Source of the DNA: Ureibacillus acetophenoni
GTDB lineage: Bacteria > Bacillota > Bacilli > Bacillales_A > Planococcaceae
NCBI RefSeq assembly: GCF_900220965.1
Contig: NZ_OBQC01000002.1
Location: 213,176-277,175, forward strand
DNA length: 64,000 nucleotides
Direction of reading: 5' to 3'
Under the pieces are notes generated by a model, which saw only the letters and a program-made list of their open reading frames with translations, did no database searches and was not told the DNA's origin. This document shows positions 1-9,064 of this stretch, piece by piece. Positions within the stretch are counted from its first letter, which is position 1; each line of letters opens with the position of its first letter. The position numbers and the translations under genes are program-made.

Positions 1-65
1 ACAATTCTAGAATGTATCGGAGTATATTTCGCTAAGGCGAGATATACTCCCTTTTTCATACTTAC

Positions 66-182
66 ATGCGCGTTTGCACCGAGGATTGTGTTGCTTGCAA
101 GACAACCACAGGTGCAGATTTTTGTCGTCGTATGCCTATTTCAGAAGTGAAGGCATATATCGAGAAGCATTTACAATTCTAG
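66..182 (+). other. Micro-ORF in array unit 1, Cys-rich 38 codons
   Basis: ATG at 66 to TAG at 180-182 gives a 38-residue peptide with Cys at positions 4, 8, 11 and 20 and a tail reading PISEVKAYIEKHLQF. No convincing ribosome binding site precedes it. Unit 3 repeats it almost exactly (401-517), while unit 2 has lost the open frame but preserves the tail with only synonymous changes until a CAA to TAA stop. It may be the remnant of the 3' end of a larger gene rather than an expressed peptide. Translation is not shown. Confidence 0.3.
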
Positions 183-247
183 AATGTATCGGAGTATATT
201 TCGCTAAAAGCGAGATATACTCCCTTGTTATTAGCTGCATACGAATC

Positions 248-291
248 TGCGTCGAGGATTGTGACGCTTTAGCGTGACAACCGCAGACGCA
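248..291 (+). other. Nested hairpin of array unit 2 (covaries with units 1 and 3)
   Basis: Outer stem TGCGTC (248-253) with GACGCA (286-291), a GG/CC pair, TTGT (259-262) with ACAA (277-280), a G.G mismatch, then ACGCT (264-268) with AGCGT (271-275). Units 1 (75-116) and 3 (410-451) have the same layout with TGCACC/GGTGCA outside and TTGC/GCAA inside. The stem is kept although both strands changed, which indicates selection on structure. Confidence 0.7.
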
Positions 292-400
292 AAGTTGCCT
301 ATTTCAGAAGTTAAAGCTTATATCGAGAAGCATTTATAATTCTAGAATGTATCGGAGTATATTTCGCTAAGGCGAGATATACTCCCTTTTTCATACTTAC

Positions 401-517
401 ATGCGCGTTTGCACCGAGGATTGTGTTGCTTGCAAGACAACTTCAGGTGCAGATTTTTGTCGTCGTATGCCTATTTCAGAAGTGAAGGCATATATCGAGA
501 AGCATTTACAATTCTAG
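401..517 (+). other. Micro-ORF in array unit 3, copy of the 66-182 frame
   Basis: Same 38-codon frame as in unit 1, with one synonymous change and one Thr to Ser change near residue 14-15. It ends inside the near-palindrome that opens the last partial unit. Like its sibling it has no clear ribosome binding site, so it is recorded as a possible peptide frame only. Confidence 0.3.
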
Positions 518-562
518 AATGTATCGGAGTATATTTCGCTAAGGCGAGATATACTCTTTTTT

Positions 563-1016
563 TCTTCCAAGGGTAATTCCCCCTATTAACTCTTTGATGA
601 GAGGTGGTTATCTTGACAATAATTCTAAATTCTACGGTATATTGTCAAGAATAGGTGGTTATCTTGACAGAAATTCTAAAGTATCGTTAAAAGTGTCAAA
701 TAGTAAGCAATGGTGTATAAGATTCATATGTCCAAAAGCTACTTCTATTACAACAAACGCTTCAATTAGAACAGTTTACCCTATCTATATATCATTTTCT
801 TCCAATACAATTGTACTCCTCTATTAATTAATTCATTCCCACTTCACGCTCCCCCTCTTTTGCAGGGAACGAATTTTATCCCAAAATGGCTAAGACAACT
901 AACCACTTCTCAACTTAAAAATCAAATATCTGAAATTTCGAAATTTATAGGTGAATAGTTTTTTCCAATTAGGTATATTAGTGGTAGGGGATATTTTTAC
1001 ATTGGGGAGGTTTGCT
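563..1016. other. Intergenic stretch without a recognisable gene; short direct and inverted repeats
   Basis: No supportable gene. A direct repeat AGGTGGTTATCTTGACA occurs at 602-618 and 653-669 (spacing 51), each followed by ATTCTAAA, and an 11-bp inverted repeat TCTTGACAATA (611-621) / TATTGTCAAGA (640-650) sits between them. An open frame at 594-827 covers the direct repeat as GGYLDxNSK but the rest is low-complexity and looks non-coding. A frame ending at 958 (from about 869) encodes a plausible helical C-terminal tail (starting TNFIPKWLRQL) without a start, possibly a gene remnant. Confidence 0.6.
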
Positions 1017-1496
1017 ATGTTCTTTCAATCATTTACAAAAAGACAAATGGAAACCGTTATTAAAAAAGATTTATATGATCAGCTACAGCATATAGTTGTA
1101 ACAATTTTATCGGGAGAAGTAACAAATCATTTTCAAGCGAACCATATACTTTATTCCGCTAATATACAGTTAGCAGAATTAAAAGAGATTGCTTCATATC
1201 ATCGTAAAAATATTAATATGCATTCTGAAGTTGGTCAATTTCATAAAGATGCTTACGATATGACTATTAAAAAAGCTAACCAACTTCAGCTAATAATTGA
1301 TTCTTATGTAACTTTGCATATTGATTTGGAGCGAGAACGTATCAATCATAGACTTCGATTTTTGGATGATAAAGTAGTATCACTTTATAATGAATTAATA
1401 GAATTTAAGAATCAAACGATTCTCCCACAGTTAGAAGAATCATATTGGGGAGCATATAAAACCGATTTAATGCCTATTTTAGCCGAATTAAGATAA
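1017..1496 (+). CDS. Hypothetical protein, helical, 159 aa
   Basis: I do not recognise the family. The ATG at 1017 is preceded by a strong ribosome binding site (GGGGAGG, 6 nt spacing), which makes it a better start than the GTG at 951 in the same frame. The product is about 159 residues, soluble, rich in Lys, Gln, Ile and Leu, with long predicted helices and no signal peptide or membrane segment; residues near 110-150 look able to form a coiled coil (around LERERINHRL and LYNELIEF). It is convergent with recO and shares a terminator with it. It stands alone between the repeat array and the conserved recO block, at a break in the usual gene order, so it may be acquired or lineage-specific. 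Confidence 0.75.
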   Translation: MFFQSFTKRQMETVIKKDLYDQLQHIVVTILSGEVTNHFQANHILYSANIQLAELKEIASYHRKNINMHSEVGQFHKDAYDMTIKKANQLQLIIDSYVTLHIDLERERINHRLRFLDDKVVSLYNELIEFKNQTILPQLEESYWGAYKTDLMPILAELR

Positions 1497-1528
1497 GGAG
1501 GATAGCTAACTGCTACCCTCCTTTTTTT
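1497..1528 (+). terminator. Intrinsic terminator of the 1017-1496 gene
   Basis: Stem GGAGGATAGC / GCTACCCTCC with one mismatch, loop of five, followed by seven T. It overlaps the stop codon end of convergent recO, so it probably limits transcripts from both sides. Confidence 0.85.
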
Positions 1529-2300
1529 CATCATTATCTGTATTCCTAGGTAATATTTCCGGTGTTCTTTCCAACTGTTCAATAAAGGTTCTAGACTTTA
1601 ATCGAATTCCTGTTTGTTCTTCGTAAATCGTTGTCACAATTTTTTTAATAAACCTTTTTGTTTCACGTTTTAATTCAATTTTACCGAGTTGATCAATCGG
1701 TACCATATAAAACATTCGTATTAACTTCAATTGCGTAGGTGTTAAGCGAATGATATATGGATCTAGATGAAAACAACGATGACATAAAAATCCACCTTGG
1801 GTAAATGAAAATGCAAACTCCCCATCTACTGCACCACAAGAAGCACATGCATGTAAAATTGGTTGAACTCCAGTATAAGGTAGCATTTTCCAATCAACAA
1901 ACAAAGTGATAGCCTCAGGATCATATCCTTCTTCAATCGCATTTAAAGCTTGTTGTAACACGTCAAAGGCATGAGGTTCAGGTTTTCCCTCTTCCACAAG
2001 ACGGTCAATAATTTCAACAATATAACTAGCGTAAGCTGTCAAAATAATATCCGTTTGAATATGTCGCATAGAATTTAAATGTTCTCCTTGTTGGAGAGTT
2101 CCCATTCCACTTGTTCGTTGACAAACAAACATCCCGTGCATAAATGTTTGTGTAACACCCGCTAAACGGCTTGTTGGTTTTTTGGCACCTCTAGCCATCA
2201 CTGTAACTTTTCCCGCTTCCCTTGTTAAAAGCGTAACAATTTTATTTGATTCGCCATAAGCGCGAGATTTGATCACGATGCCTTCCCATTTATGTAACAC
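1506..2300 (-). CDS. recO: DNA repair protein RecO
   Basis: RecO loads RecA onto SSB-coated single-stranded DNA in the RecFOR recombination pathway and promotes annealing. The 264-residue product has the normal length: N-terminal OB-fold (about 1-80, starting MLHKWEGIVI) and a helical C-terminal domain with a zinc-type knuckle, Cys152, Cys155, Cys173 and Cys176. ATG at 2300 with an upstream GAAGGAAG ribosome binding site. In Bacillus it directly follows era (with yqzL) and precedes glyQS; here a nitronate-monooxygenase-like gene lies between era and recO, and glyQS does not follow. The last residues are charged and variable, ending inside a shared terminator. Confidence 0.96.
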   Translation of the reverse strand: MLHKWEGIVIKSRAYGESNKIVTLLTREAGKVTVMARGAKKPTSRLAGVTQTFMHGMFVCQRTSGMGTLQQGEHLNSMRHIQTDIILTAYASYIVEIIDRLVEEGKPEPHAFDVLQQALNAIEEGYDPEAITLFVDWKMLPYTGVQPILHACASCGAVDGEFAFSFTQGGFLCHRCFHLDPYIIRLTPTQLKLIRMFYMVPIDQLGKIELKRETKRFIKKIVTTIYEEQTGIRLKSRTFIEQLERTPEILPRNTDNDEKKEGSS

Positions 2301-2518
2301 ATTGGCACTTCCTTCAATAATTCATTACTTCTATTATACATGAGAAAGATAAAGGTTGCGTTAATTCAAAGAGCAATTTATTTTTACTCACTACTTTCTA
2401 AATCTTGTATTTTCTCCATAACCATCTTTTGCATACGACATATTAAGAAATATGTGCAAAATGCACTTAATTTTAAATAAGTTGTATGTCGATTTCGTGA
2501 ATCGTCACTTCTTTCATA
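2301..2518. other. Intergenic region between recO and the nitronate-monooxygenase-like gene
   Basis: About 250 bases with no supportable gene. The small yqzL gene expected between era and recO was looked for on the minus strand and not seen; only a 16-codon frame is open. A TATAAT-like box about 30 bases upstream of recO (near 2335) could be its -10 element, but no good -35 was found. Confidence 0.4.
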
Positions 2519-2551
2519 CAAAAAAGAACACCTACGAAACGTAGGCATTCT
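2519..2551 (-). terminator. Terminator of the nitronate-monooxygenase-like gene
   Basis: Minus-strand stem AGAATGCCTACG / CGTAGGTGTTCT with a three-base loop (G-T pairs included) followed by a run of T. It lies just beyond the stop at 2555. Confidence 0.85.
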
Positions 2552-2554
2552 CCA

Positions 2555-3463
2555 TTAAACAACTGGAATTAATTTTGACTTTGCTTCTTCATATTCTTTC
2601 TTCAAATCGTCAACTACTTCTGAAACTTTTTTAATTGCCTTAATGGTTGTCACACCTTGTCCTGCTGACCAAACATCACGCCACATTTTCACTTCGTCCA
2701 TATGTGAAAAATCAACGGATTCTTTACTTTTTAAATTTTTAGGATTTAAATTATTTTTTAGCAAACTTGGTATGAGGAAATTTGCATGAACTCCGCTGAT
2801 CGCATCAGTATAAAGAACATCTTCAATAGATGAATCTACTAACATTTCTTTATACTCTTCAAATGCAACACTTTCTTTAGTTGCGATAAATTTTGTACCC
2901 ATATAGGCAAAATCAGCACCCATAATTTGTGCAGCTAACACATCTTTTCCGTGAGAAATTCCACCAGCTAAAATTGTGTAACCATTCCAAAACTCTCGAA
3001 CTGCATCTAAAAAGGCAAAGGGATTAAGTGTGCCTGCATGTCCCCCTGCACCGGCAGCAACTAAGATTAACCCATCCACATTGGCTTCTGCAGCTTTTCT
3101 TGCATGTTTCACCGTTGCAACATCTGCAAACACAAGCCCACCATAACTATGAACGACTTCAGTTACAGTTCCAGGATGACCAAGGGATGCAATAACTATT
3201 GGTGGTTGATAAGTTTTAATTAACTTTAAATCTGTATCGTGTCGCTTATTTGTTTTATGAGCGATAAAATTTACAGCCCACGGTTCAGTTGGTAAAGCTT
3301 CTTTTAATGACTTTAACATATTCTCTGCTTCTTCGGCTGTTCTTGCGTTTAACATTGGAATGGAACCAACAAGCCCGTTCTTACATGATTCAATAACCAA
3401 TTCTACACTTGAGACTAAAAACATAGGTGCTACGATAACTGGTAACTTCAGTTTATCAAACAT
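2555..3463 (-). CDS. Nitronate monooxygenase / FabK-like FMN enzyme
   Basis: A 302-residue TIM-barrel flavoprotein of the nitronate monooxygenase (2-nitropropane dioxygenase) family, which also contains FabK-type enoyl-ACP reductases. Visible family features: the N-terminal LPVIVAPMF, GLVGSIPMLNAR, the VAAGAGGHAG stretch near residue 134-143 that contains the catalytic-type His, ILAGGISHGKDV and the phosphate-binding ADFAYMGTKF near 187. Such enzymes oxidise nitronates with FMN and O2; the substrate here cannot be read from sequence. It has its own terminators on both sides and sits between era and recO, where most Bacillus have none, suggesting insertion into a conserved cluster. Confidence 0.88.
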   Translation of the reverse strand: MFDKLKLPVIVAPMFLVSSVELVIESCKNGLVGSIPMLNARTAEEAENMLKSLKEALPTEPWAVNFIAHKTNKRHDTDLKLIKTYQPPIVIASLGHPGTVTEVVHSYGGLVFADVATVKHARKAAEANVDGLILVAAGAGGHAGTLNPFAFLDAVREFWNGYTILAGGISHGKDVLAAQIMGADFAYMGTKFIATKESVAFEEYKEMLVDSSIEDVLYTDAISGVHANFLIPSLLKNNLNPKNLKSKESVDFSHMDEVKMWRDVWSAGQGVTTIKAIKKVSEVVDDLKKEYEEAKSKLIPVV

Positions 3464-3564
3464 ACCTTTTCCCCCTTTTACATTACTCCATGTATTTATT
3501 CAACAGTAAGCTAAAATATCCTTTTAATAATATATCTTCTATAAAAAACGGTTTTCTGGTTCCA

Positions 3565-3600
3565 TAAAAAAGACACCTACAGCTTTCACTGTAGATGTCC
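3565..3600 (-). terminator. Terminator after era
   Basis: Minus-strand stem GACATCTACAG / CTGTAGGTGTC with a six-base loop followed by TTTTTT. It closes the phoH-to-era transcription unit. Confidence 0.88.
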
Positions 3601-3606
3601 TTCTAT

Positions 3607-5303
<1,697 letters not shown>

Positions 5304-5305
5304 GT

Positions 5306-5773
5306 TTACTCACGACCTAAACCGTAAGACGACAATATTTCATCTTGTTTACTAAACATTTCCTTTTCATCTTCAGCTGACATATGGTCGTATCCTAAAA
5401 GGTGTAAAAAACCGTGAACGGCTAAAAAACCTAACTCTCTTTCAAAAGTGTGTCCATACTCTTCAGCTTGCTCTTTCGTTCGATCAATGGAAATAATGAT
5501 GTCGCCTAAAACTCTAGGCATATCTTCACCTAAAATTTCAACTTCTCCATCGCTTAATTCTTCTAAAGCAAAGGAAATTACATCAGTAGGTTGATCTTTA
5601 TCTCTATAAGTGCGATTAATTTCATGTATCGCTTCATTTGTTACAAAGGTAATTGAAACTTCGCTATCTTCTTCAATATTTTCCACTTTTGCAGCATGGT
5701 GAAGCAATTTTTCAACCAAATCGATATGTTCTTTCTGCACTTCATTTGTTTCATCTAAAAAATCGATATTCAT
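5306..5773 (-). CDS. ybeY: Endoribonuclease YbeY (rRNA maturation)
   Basis: Zinc-dependent endoribonuclease involved in 16S rRNA 3'-end maturation and ribosome quality control. The signature [11 protein letters not shown], with the three metal-binding His, is present near residue 120-130, and [17 protein letters not shown] is the conserved core. I chose the ATG at 5773 (155 residues); the TTG at 5791 would add MEEIKA and lacks family support, and a GGAGG site lies ten bases before 5773. Tightly packed between the PgpH-type gene and dgkA. Confidence 0.95.
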   Translation of the reverse strand: MNIDFLDETNEVQKEHIDLVEKLLHHAAKVENIEEDSEVSITFVTNEAIHEINRTYRDKDQPTDVISFALEELSDGEVEILGEDMPRVLGDIIISIDRTKEQAEEYGHTFERELGFLAVHGFLHLLGYDHMSAEDEKEMFSKQDEILSSYGLGRE

Positions 5774-5803
5774 CGCTTTGATTTCCTCCAATTGTTCATG
5801 AAC

Positions 5804-7954
5804 TTAACCCTCTTTTGGATATTCAATTCGCGAGTGGAAAATGCCATTTAATGTTTTACAAAGTTCTTCTTCAATTATTTTTAATTCTTTTATGGAAACA
5901 TCACATTCATCAAATTGATTTTCTTGTACGCGACTTTGAATGATGGAATGGACTAAATTACGGATTTTATCACTATTTGGATTTTTCATGGAACGTACTG
6001 CTGCCTCTACACTATCCGCAATGCTAATGACAGCTGCTTCTTTCGTTTGCGGCTTAGGTCCTGGATAAGAAAACATTGCCTCATCGACTTCTTTCCCCTG
6101 TTCCTTCGCTTTGTGTACGAAGAACTTTAATGTACTTGTCCCATGATGCTGTAGTGCAATATCAATAATTTCTTTAGGCATTTTATATTTGTTTAACAAG
6201 TCCGCCCCATCCGTAGTATGTGCAATAATAATTTCTGCACTTCTTTCGGGAGGTAGTGAATCGTGTGGATTAATACCTGACATTTGGTTTTCTATGAAGA
6301 ATGCTGGTCTTTTTGTTTTCCCAATATCATGATAATAACATCCTACACGCGCTAAAAATCCATCTGCACCAATCGCTTCACACGCTGCTTCTGCTAAATT
6401 AGCTACCATTACACTATGATGATATGTTCCAGGTGTTTCTGTTAATAGTTTTTTCAACAGTGGATGATTTGGATTAGATAATTCAATTAATCTCATTGTC
6501 GACAATAATCCAAATGCTGATTCAAAAAATGGCAATAATCCCATCGTTAATGCTCCCGAAAGTAACCCCGATACAACCCCGGAAATACCATAGAATAATA
6601 ATTCCATTAAGCCATAATCTGTTTGAATCATTAATAAATAAAAAGCTATAAATGATACGTTAATAATTGCAACGATACCGCAAGCTTTAAGTAGATCTGA
6701 TCGTTTTTCGATACTTCGCATAAAGAAAATACTAGCAAATCCACCAAACATAATATAAAGAGCAATGTCCATTTGAAGTACTGCAGCATAACCTTCTTGG
6801 AAGATGACGCCAGCAGACGTTGCAATTAATACTGTCACGACACTTGCTATTTTATCATTACATAATAATCGCACAATCATAGTAGCTAATGCTGTTGGGT
6901 AAATAAATGCAACTGTCACATCGAATTCATCGACAATTAAACTCATAAGCTCCATTAATATGATTGATAACGCATATACAATAGATGTTACTAGAACAGC
7001 ATTGCGCTTTTTAGTTAACTCCATTTTTGACCTGTCAAATAAAATATATAAGAATGACATTTGAATCGATATTAAAATAATTAATCCAAATATCGGATTA
7101 TAGGATGCTTTATTATCTAACATCCCTAATAATTCTAACTGACGATAAACTTCTCGGTCGACAAGCTCTCCTTCGGTTACAATAATTTGACCTTGTAGTA
7201 TGCGAGTCGGTTCAACTGAATCTCGAGCTTGTTTCTTAAGTTCATCAGTTTTTGCTTGGTCTAAAAGATAGTTTTCAACAATTGCTCCTCTAGCAATAAC
7301 AATCGCAGCATTAATAAGCGTAGGGTCAATATTTGAGTTTTGACGAACATCATTTTCTATTTCGTTACGTACAGAATTTACTTGCTCTTTAGTAATATAT
7401 TTGTTTAATCTCTCTTTTACTAAAGTTTGTATCGTATTACTTGCAATTTGCAAATCAGATTTCGCACTAGTAAGAAGTGACCATAAGTGATCGTCTGTAA
7501 ATGTTAGTTGTGATTGACTTTCAGTTATTTCCGCCAACTTTTCTCGTAATAATTTAATTTGAGTTTCTTTAGATGGAGGCTTTACTTCAACACCAATACC
7601 TTCGGTTTCTACAGGAAGTGCATTACTATTTTCAAAATCAGTACGTACATCCAGAACGATTTCAAAAATAGAGTAAATTAGCTCCATTCGATGTTCTACA
7701 GTTTCATCATTAAAAACATAAACCTGTTCAACAGCTCTTTCAGCTTCATCTCGCTCTTTTTCTGTCTTAAATGTATCTTCTACCGTTTTAGCTGAGCGAA
7801 TCGTATCAGGTGCTAATTCAAATGTTTCAATATCGTAAGTTACGCCTCTCACGTTTTCAAACATTAGTACAAATTGTAGTAAACCAGTAATTATGAGGAC
7901 AATAACTAAAAATGTACGAAAGTTAATAATGTTTAGAAACTTATTATAGTGCAA
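5804..7954 (-). CDS. pgpH: Cyclic-di-AMP phosphodiesterase, 7TM-HD family (PgpH/YqfF)
   Basis: Membrane HD-domain phosphodiesterase that degrades the second messenger c-di-AMP. The 716-residue protein has an N-terminal membrane segment (about 13-31), a long extracytoplasmic 7TMR-HDED domain (about 35-285), seven membrane helices (about 288-480) and a cytoplasmic HD domain with His-512/513, the His542-Asp543 pair and HTTDGADL. The start is a TTG at 7954 with GGGGGTG seven bases upstream. It follows phoH and precedes ybeY in the conserved cluster. Symbol by homology to Listeria PgpH (B. subtilis YqfF). Confidence 0.95.
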   Translation of the reverse strand: MHYNKFLNIINFRTFLVIVLIITGLLQFVLMFENVRGVTYDIETFELAPDTIRSAKTVEDTFKTEKERDEAERAVEQVYVFNDETVEHRMELIYSIFEIVLDVRTDFENSNALPVETEGIGVEVKPPSKETQIKLLREKLAEITESQSQLTFTDDHLWSLLTSAKSDLQIASNTIQTLVKERLNKYITKEQVNSVRNEIENDVRQNSNIDPTLINAAIVIARGAIVENYLLDQAKTDELKKQARDSVEPTRILQGQIIVTEGELVDREVYRQLELLGMLDNKASYNPIFGLIILISIQMSFLYILFDRSKMELTKKRNAVLVTSIVYALSIILMELMSLIVDEFDVTVAFIYPTALATMIVRLLCNDKIASVVTVLIATSAGVIFQEGYAAVLQMDIALYIMFGGFASIFFMRSIEKRSDLLKACGIVAIINVSFIAFYLLMIQTDYGLMELLFYGISGVVSGLLSGALTMGLLPFFESAFGLLSTMRLIELSNPNHPLLKKLLTETPGTYHHSVMVANLAEAACEAIGADGFLARVGCYYHDIGKTKRPAFFIENQMSGINPHDSLPPERSAEIIIAHTTDGADLLNKYKMPKEIIDIALQHHGTSTLKFFVHKAKEQGKEVDEAMFSYPGPKPQTKEAAVISIADSVEAAVRSMKNPNSDKIRNLVHSIIQSRVQENQFDECDVSIKELKIIEEELCKTLNGIFHSRIEYPKEG

Positions 7955-8046
7955 TTATAAGCACCCCCAATAGCATATATATACTAGTTTACCAATTTAT
8001 AATATGAATTTCATTGATTCATATAAAATTTATTTTAAATCCTTTA

Positions 8047-8082
8047 CAAAAAATTCAACTCGACCATAATTTGGTCGAGTTG
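8047..8082 (-). terminator. Terminator between phoH and pgpH
   Basis: Minus-strand stem CAACTCGACC / GGTCGAGTTG, seven-base loop, followed by AATTTTTT. The same ten-base arms occur in the hairpin at 45919-45944. Being between two cluster genes, it may be partial. Confidence 0.75.
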
Positions 8083-8103
8083 ATTCAATTGGCAATATGG
8101 GTT

Positions 8104-9060
8104 TTATAATTCTTGATCAGTGTAAGCTTGGATAATTCTAGCTACTAATGGATGACGAACAACATCACCAGCTTCTAGAACTTGAAAACTAATATCTTTT
8201 ACATATTTTAAAGTTCTTTCAGCTACTATAAGACCGGATTCAGTATTTTTAGGTAAATCAATTTGAGATTTATCGCCTGTAATGACCATCTTCGATCCAA
8301 AACCTAAACGAGTTAAAAACATTTTCATTTGGGCATGGGTTGTATTTTGAGCTTCATCTAGAATAACAAAAGCATCATCCAATGTTCTACCTCTCATATA
8401 AGCTAGAGGCGCAATTTCAATGGTACCACGCTCTATTAATCGGCCTGTTTGTTCTGCTCCATAAATATCATGTAAAGCGTCATATAGCGGTCGTAAATAC
8501 GGATCTACTTTTTCTTTTAAATCACCAGGTAAAAAACCTAGAGATTCTCCAGCTTCAACTGCAGGCCGCGTTAAAATAATCCGTTTTACATGTCCATTTT
8601 TTAACGCTTGTGTCGCCATTACAACAGCTAAGTAAGTTTTCCCAGTACCGGCAGGACCTATTCCAAACACAAGATCCTTGTGACGAATTGCTCGAATATA
8701 TTCCCTTTGACCAATAGTTTTTGCACGTATCGGTGTCCCTTTACTATTTCTGGCAATTTCTTCATTATACAATTCGCTAAAATATTCTATTGTACCTTTA
8801 TTGACCATTTCTATTGCTGTAGCAACATCTCGTAAATCAATATTTATTCCTTTACGAATAACTTTTAATAGCTCTGAAACAAGTGTTGTAGCTTGTTTTT
8901 TAGCCTCTTGTTCACCTGTTATTTGAATTACTTCTCCACGAGTAATAATTTGTACTTTAAATGTTTCTTCGATTAATTTAATATTTGCATCTTTCATGCC
9001 TAATAGCATTACTGCTTCATTTGGGTTTTCAACTTGTAGTATTGATAATTGTTCTGACAT
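8104..9060 (-). CDS. phoH: PhoH family ATPase
   Basis: Cytoplasmic P-loop NTPase of the PhoH family, related to superfamily 1 helicase cores; proposed roles are in RNA metabolism, and its position before ybeY is widely conserved. The 318-residue protein shows Walker A GPAGTGKT at 135-142 and Walker B-like VILDEAQN at 232-239, with an N-terminal KH-like region (about 10-70). Follows yqfD by four bases. The exact biochemical role of the family is not settled. Confidence 0.94.
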   Translation of the reverse strand: MSEQLSILQVENPNEAVMLLGMKDANIKLIEETFKVQIITRGEVIQITGEQEAKKQATTLVSELLKVIRKGINIDLRDVATAIEMVNKGTIEYFSELYNEEIARNSKGTPIRAKTIGQREYIRAIRHKDLVFGIGPAGTGKTYLAVVMATQALKNGHVKRIILTRPAVEAGESLGFLPGDLKEKVDPYLRPLYDALHDIYGAEQTGRLIERGTIEIAPLAYMRGRTLDDAFVILDEAQNTTHAQMKMFLTRLGFGSKMVITGDKSQIDLPKNTESGLIVAERTLKYVKDISFQVLEAGDVVRHPLVARIIQAYTDQEL

Positions 9061-9064
9061 TCAA

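Larger units (their letters stand above)
1..562. repeat. Tandem array of ~165-172 bp structured units
   Basis: Three full units and a final partial one start at about 1, 173, 336 and 508 (spacings 172, 163, 172); the array probably continues left of the window. Every unit begins with the near-palindrome ATTCTAGAAT and a terminator-like hairpin (GGAGTATATTTCGC / GCGAGATATACTCC, one G-U pair) followed by a C/T-rich run. Units 1 and 3 are nearly identical; unit 2 is diverged in the middle but keeps both ends. Each unit also contains a nested hairpin and a short peptide frame, listed separately. I do not recognise the family. It is not CRISPR: no short repeat/unique spacer pattern. Confidence 0.9.

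Noticed and set aside
1-562. CRISPR array or integron attC sites
   Set aside because: Units are 163-172 bp and similar over their full length; there are no short repeats with unique spacers and no attC core sequences.
594-827. 77-codon open frame with internal GGYLDxNSK repeat
   Set aside because: Poor ribosome binding site, low-complexity composition after residue 40 and no recognisable family; better explained by a DNA direct repeat.
2301-2554. yqzL between era and recO
   Set aside because: Only a 16-codon frame is open in the right orientation and it does not resemble YqzL.
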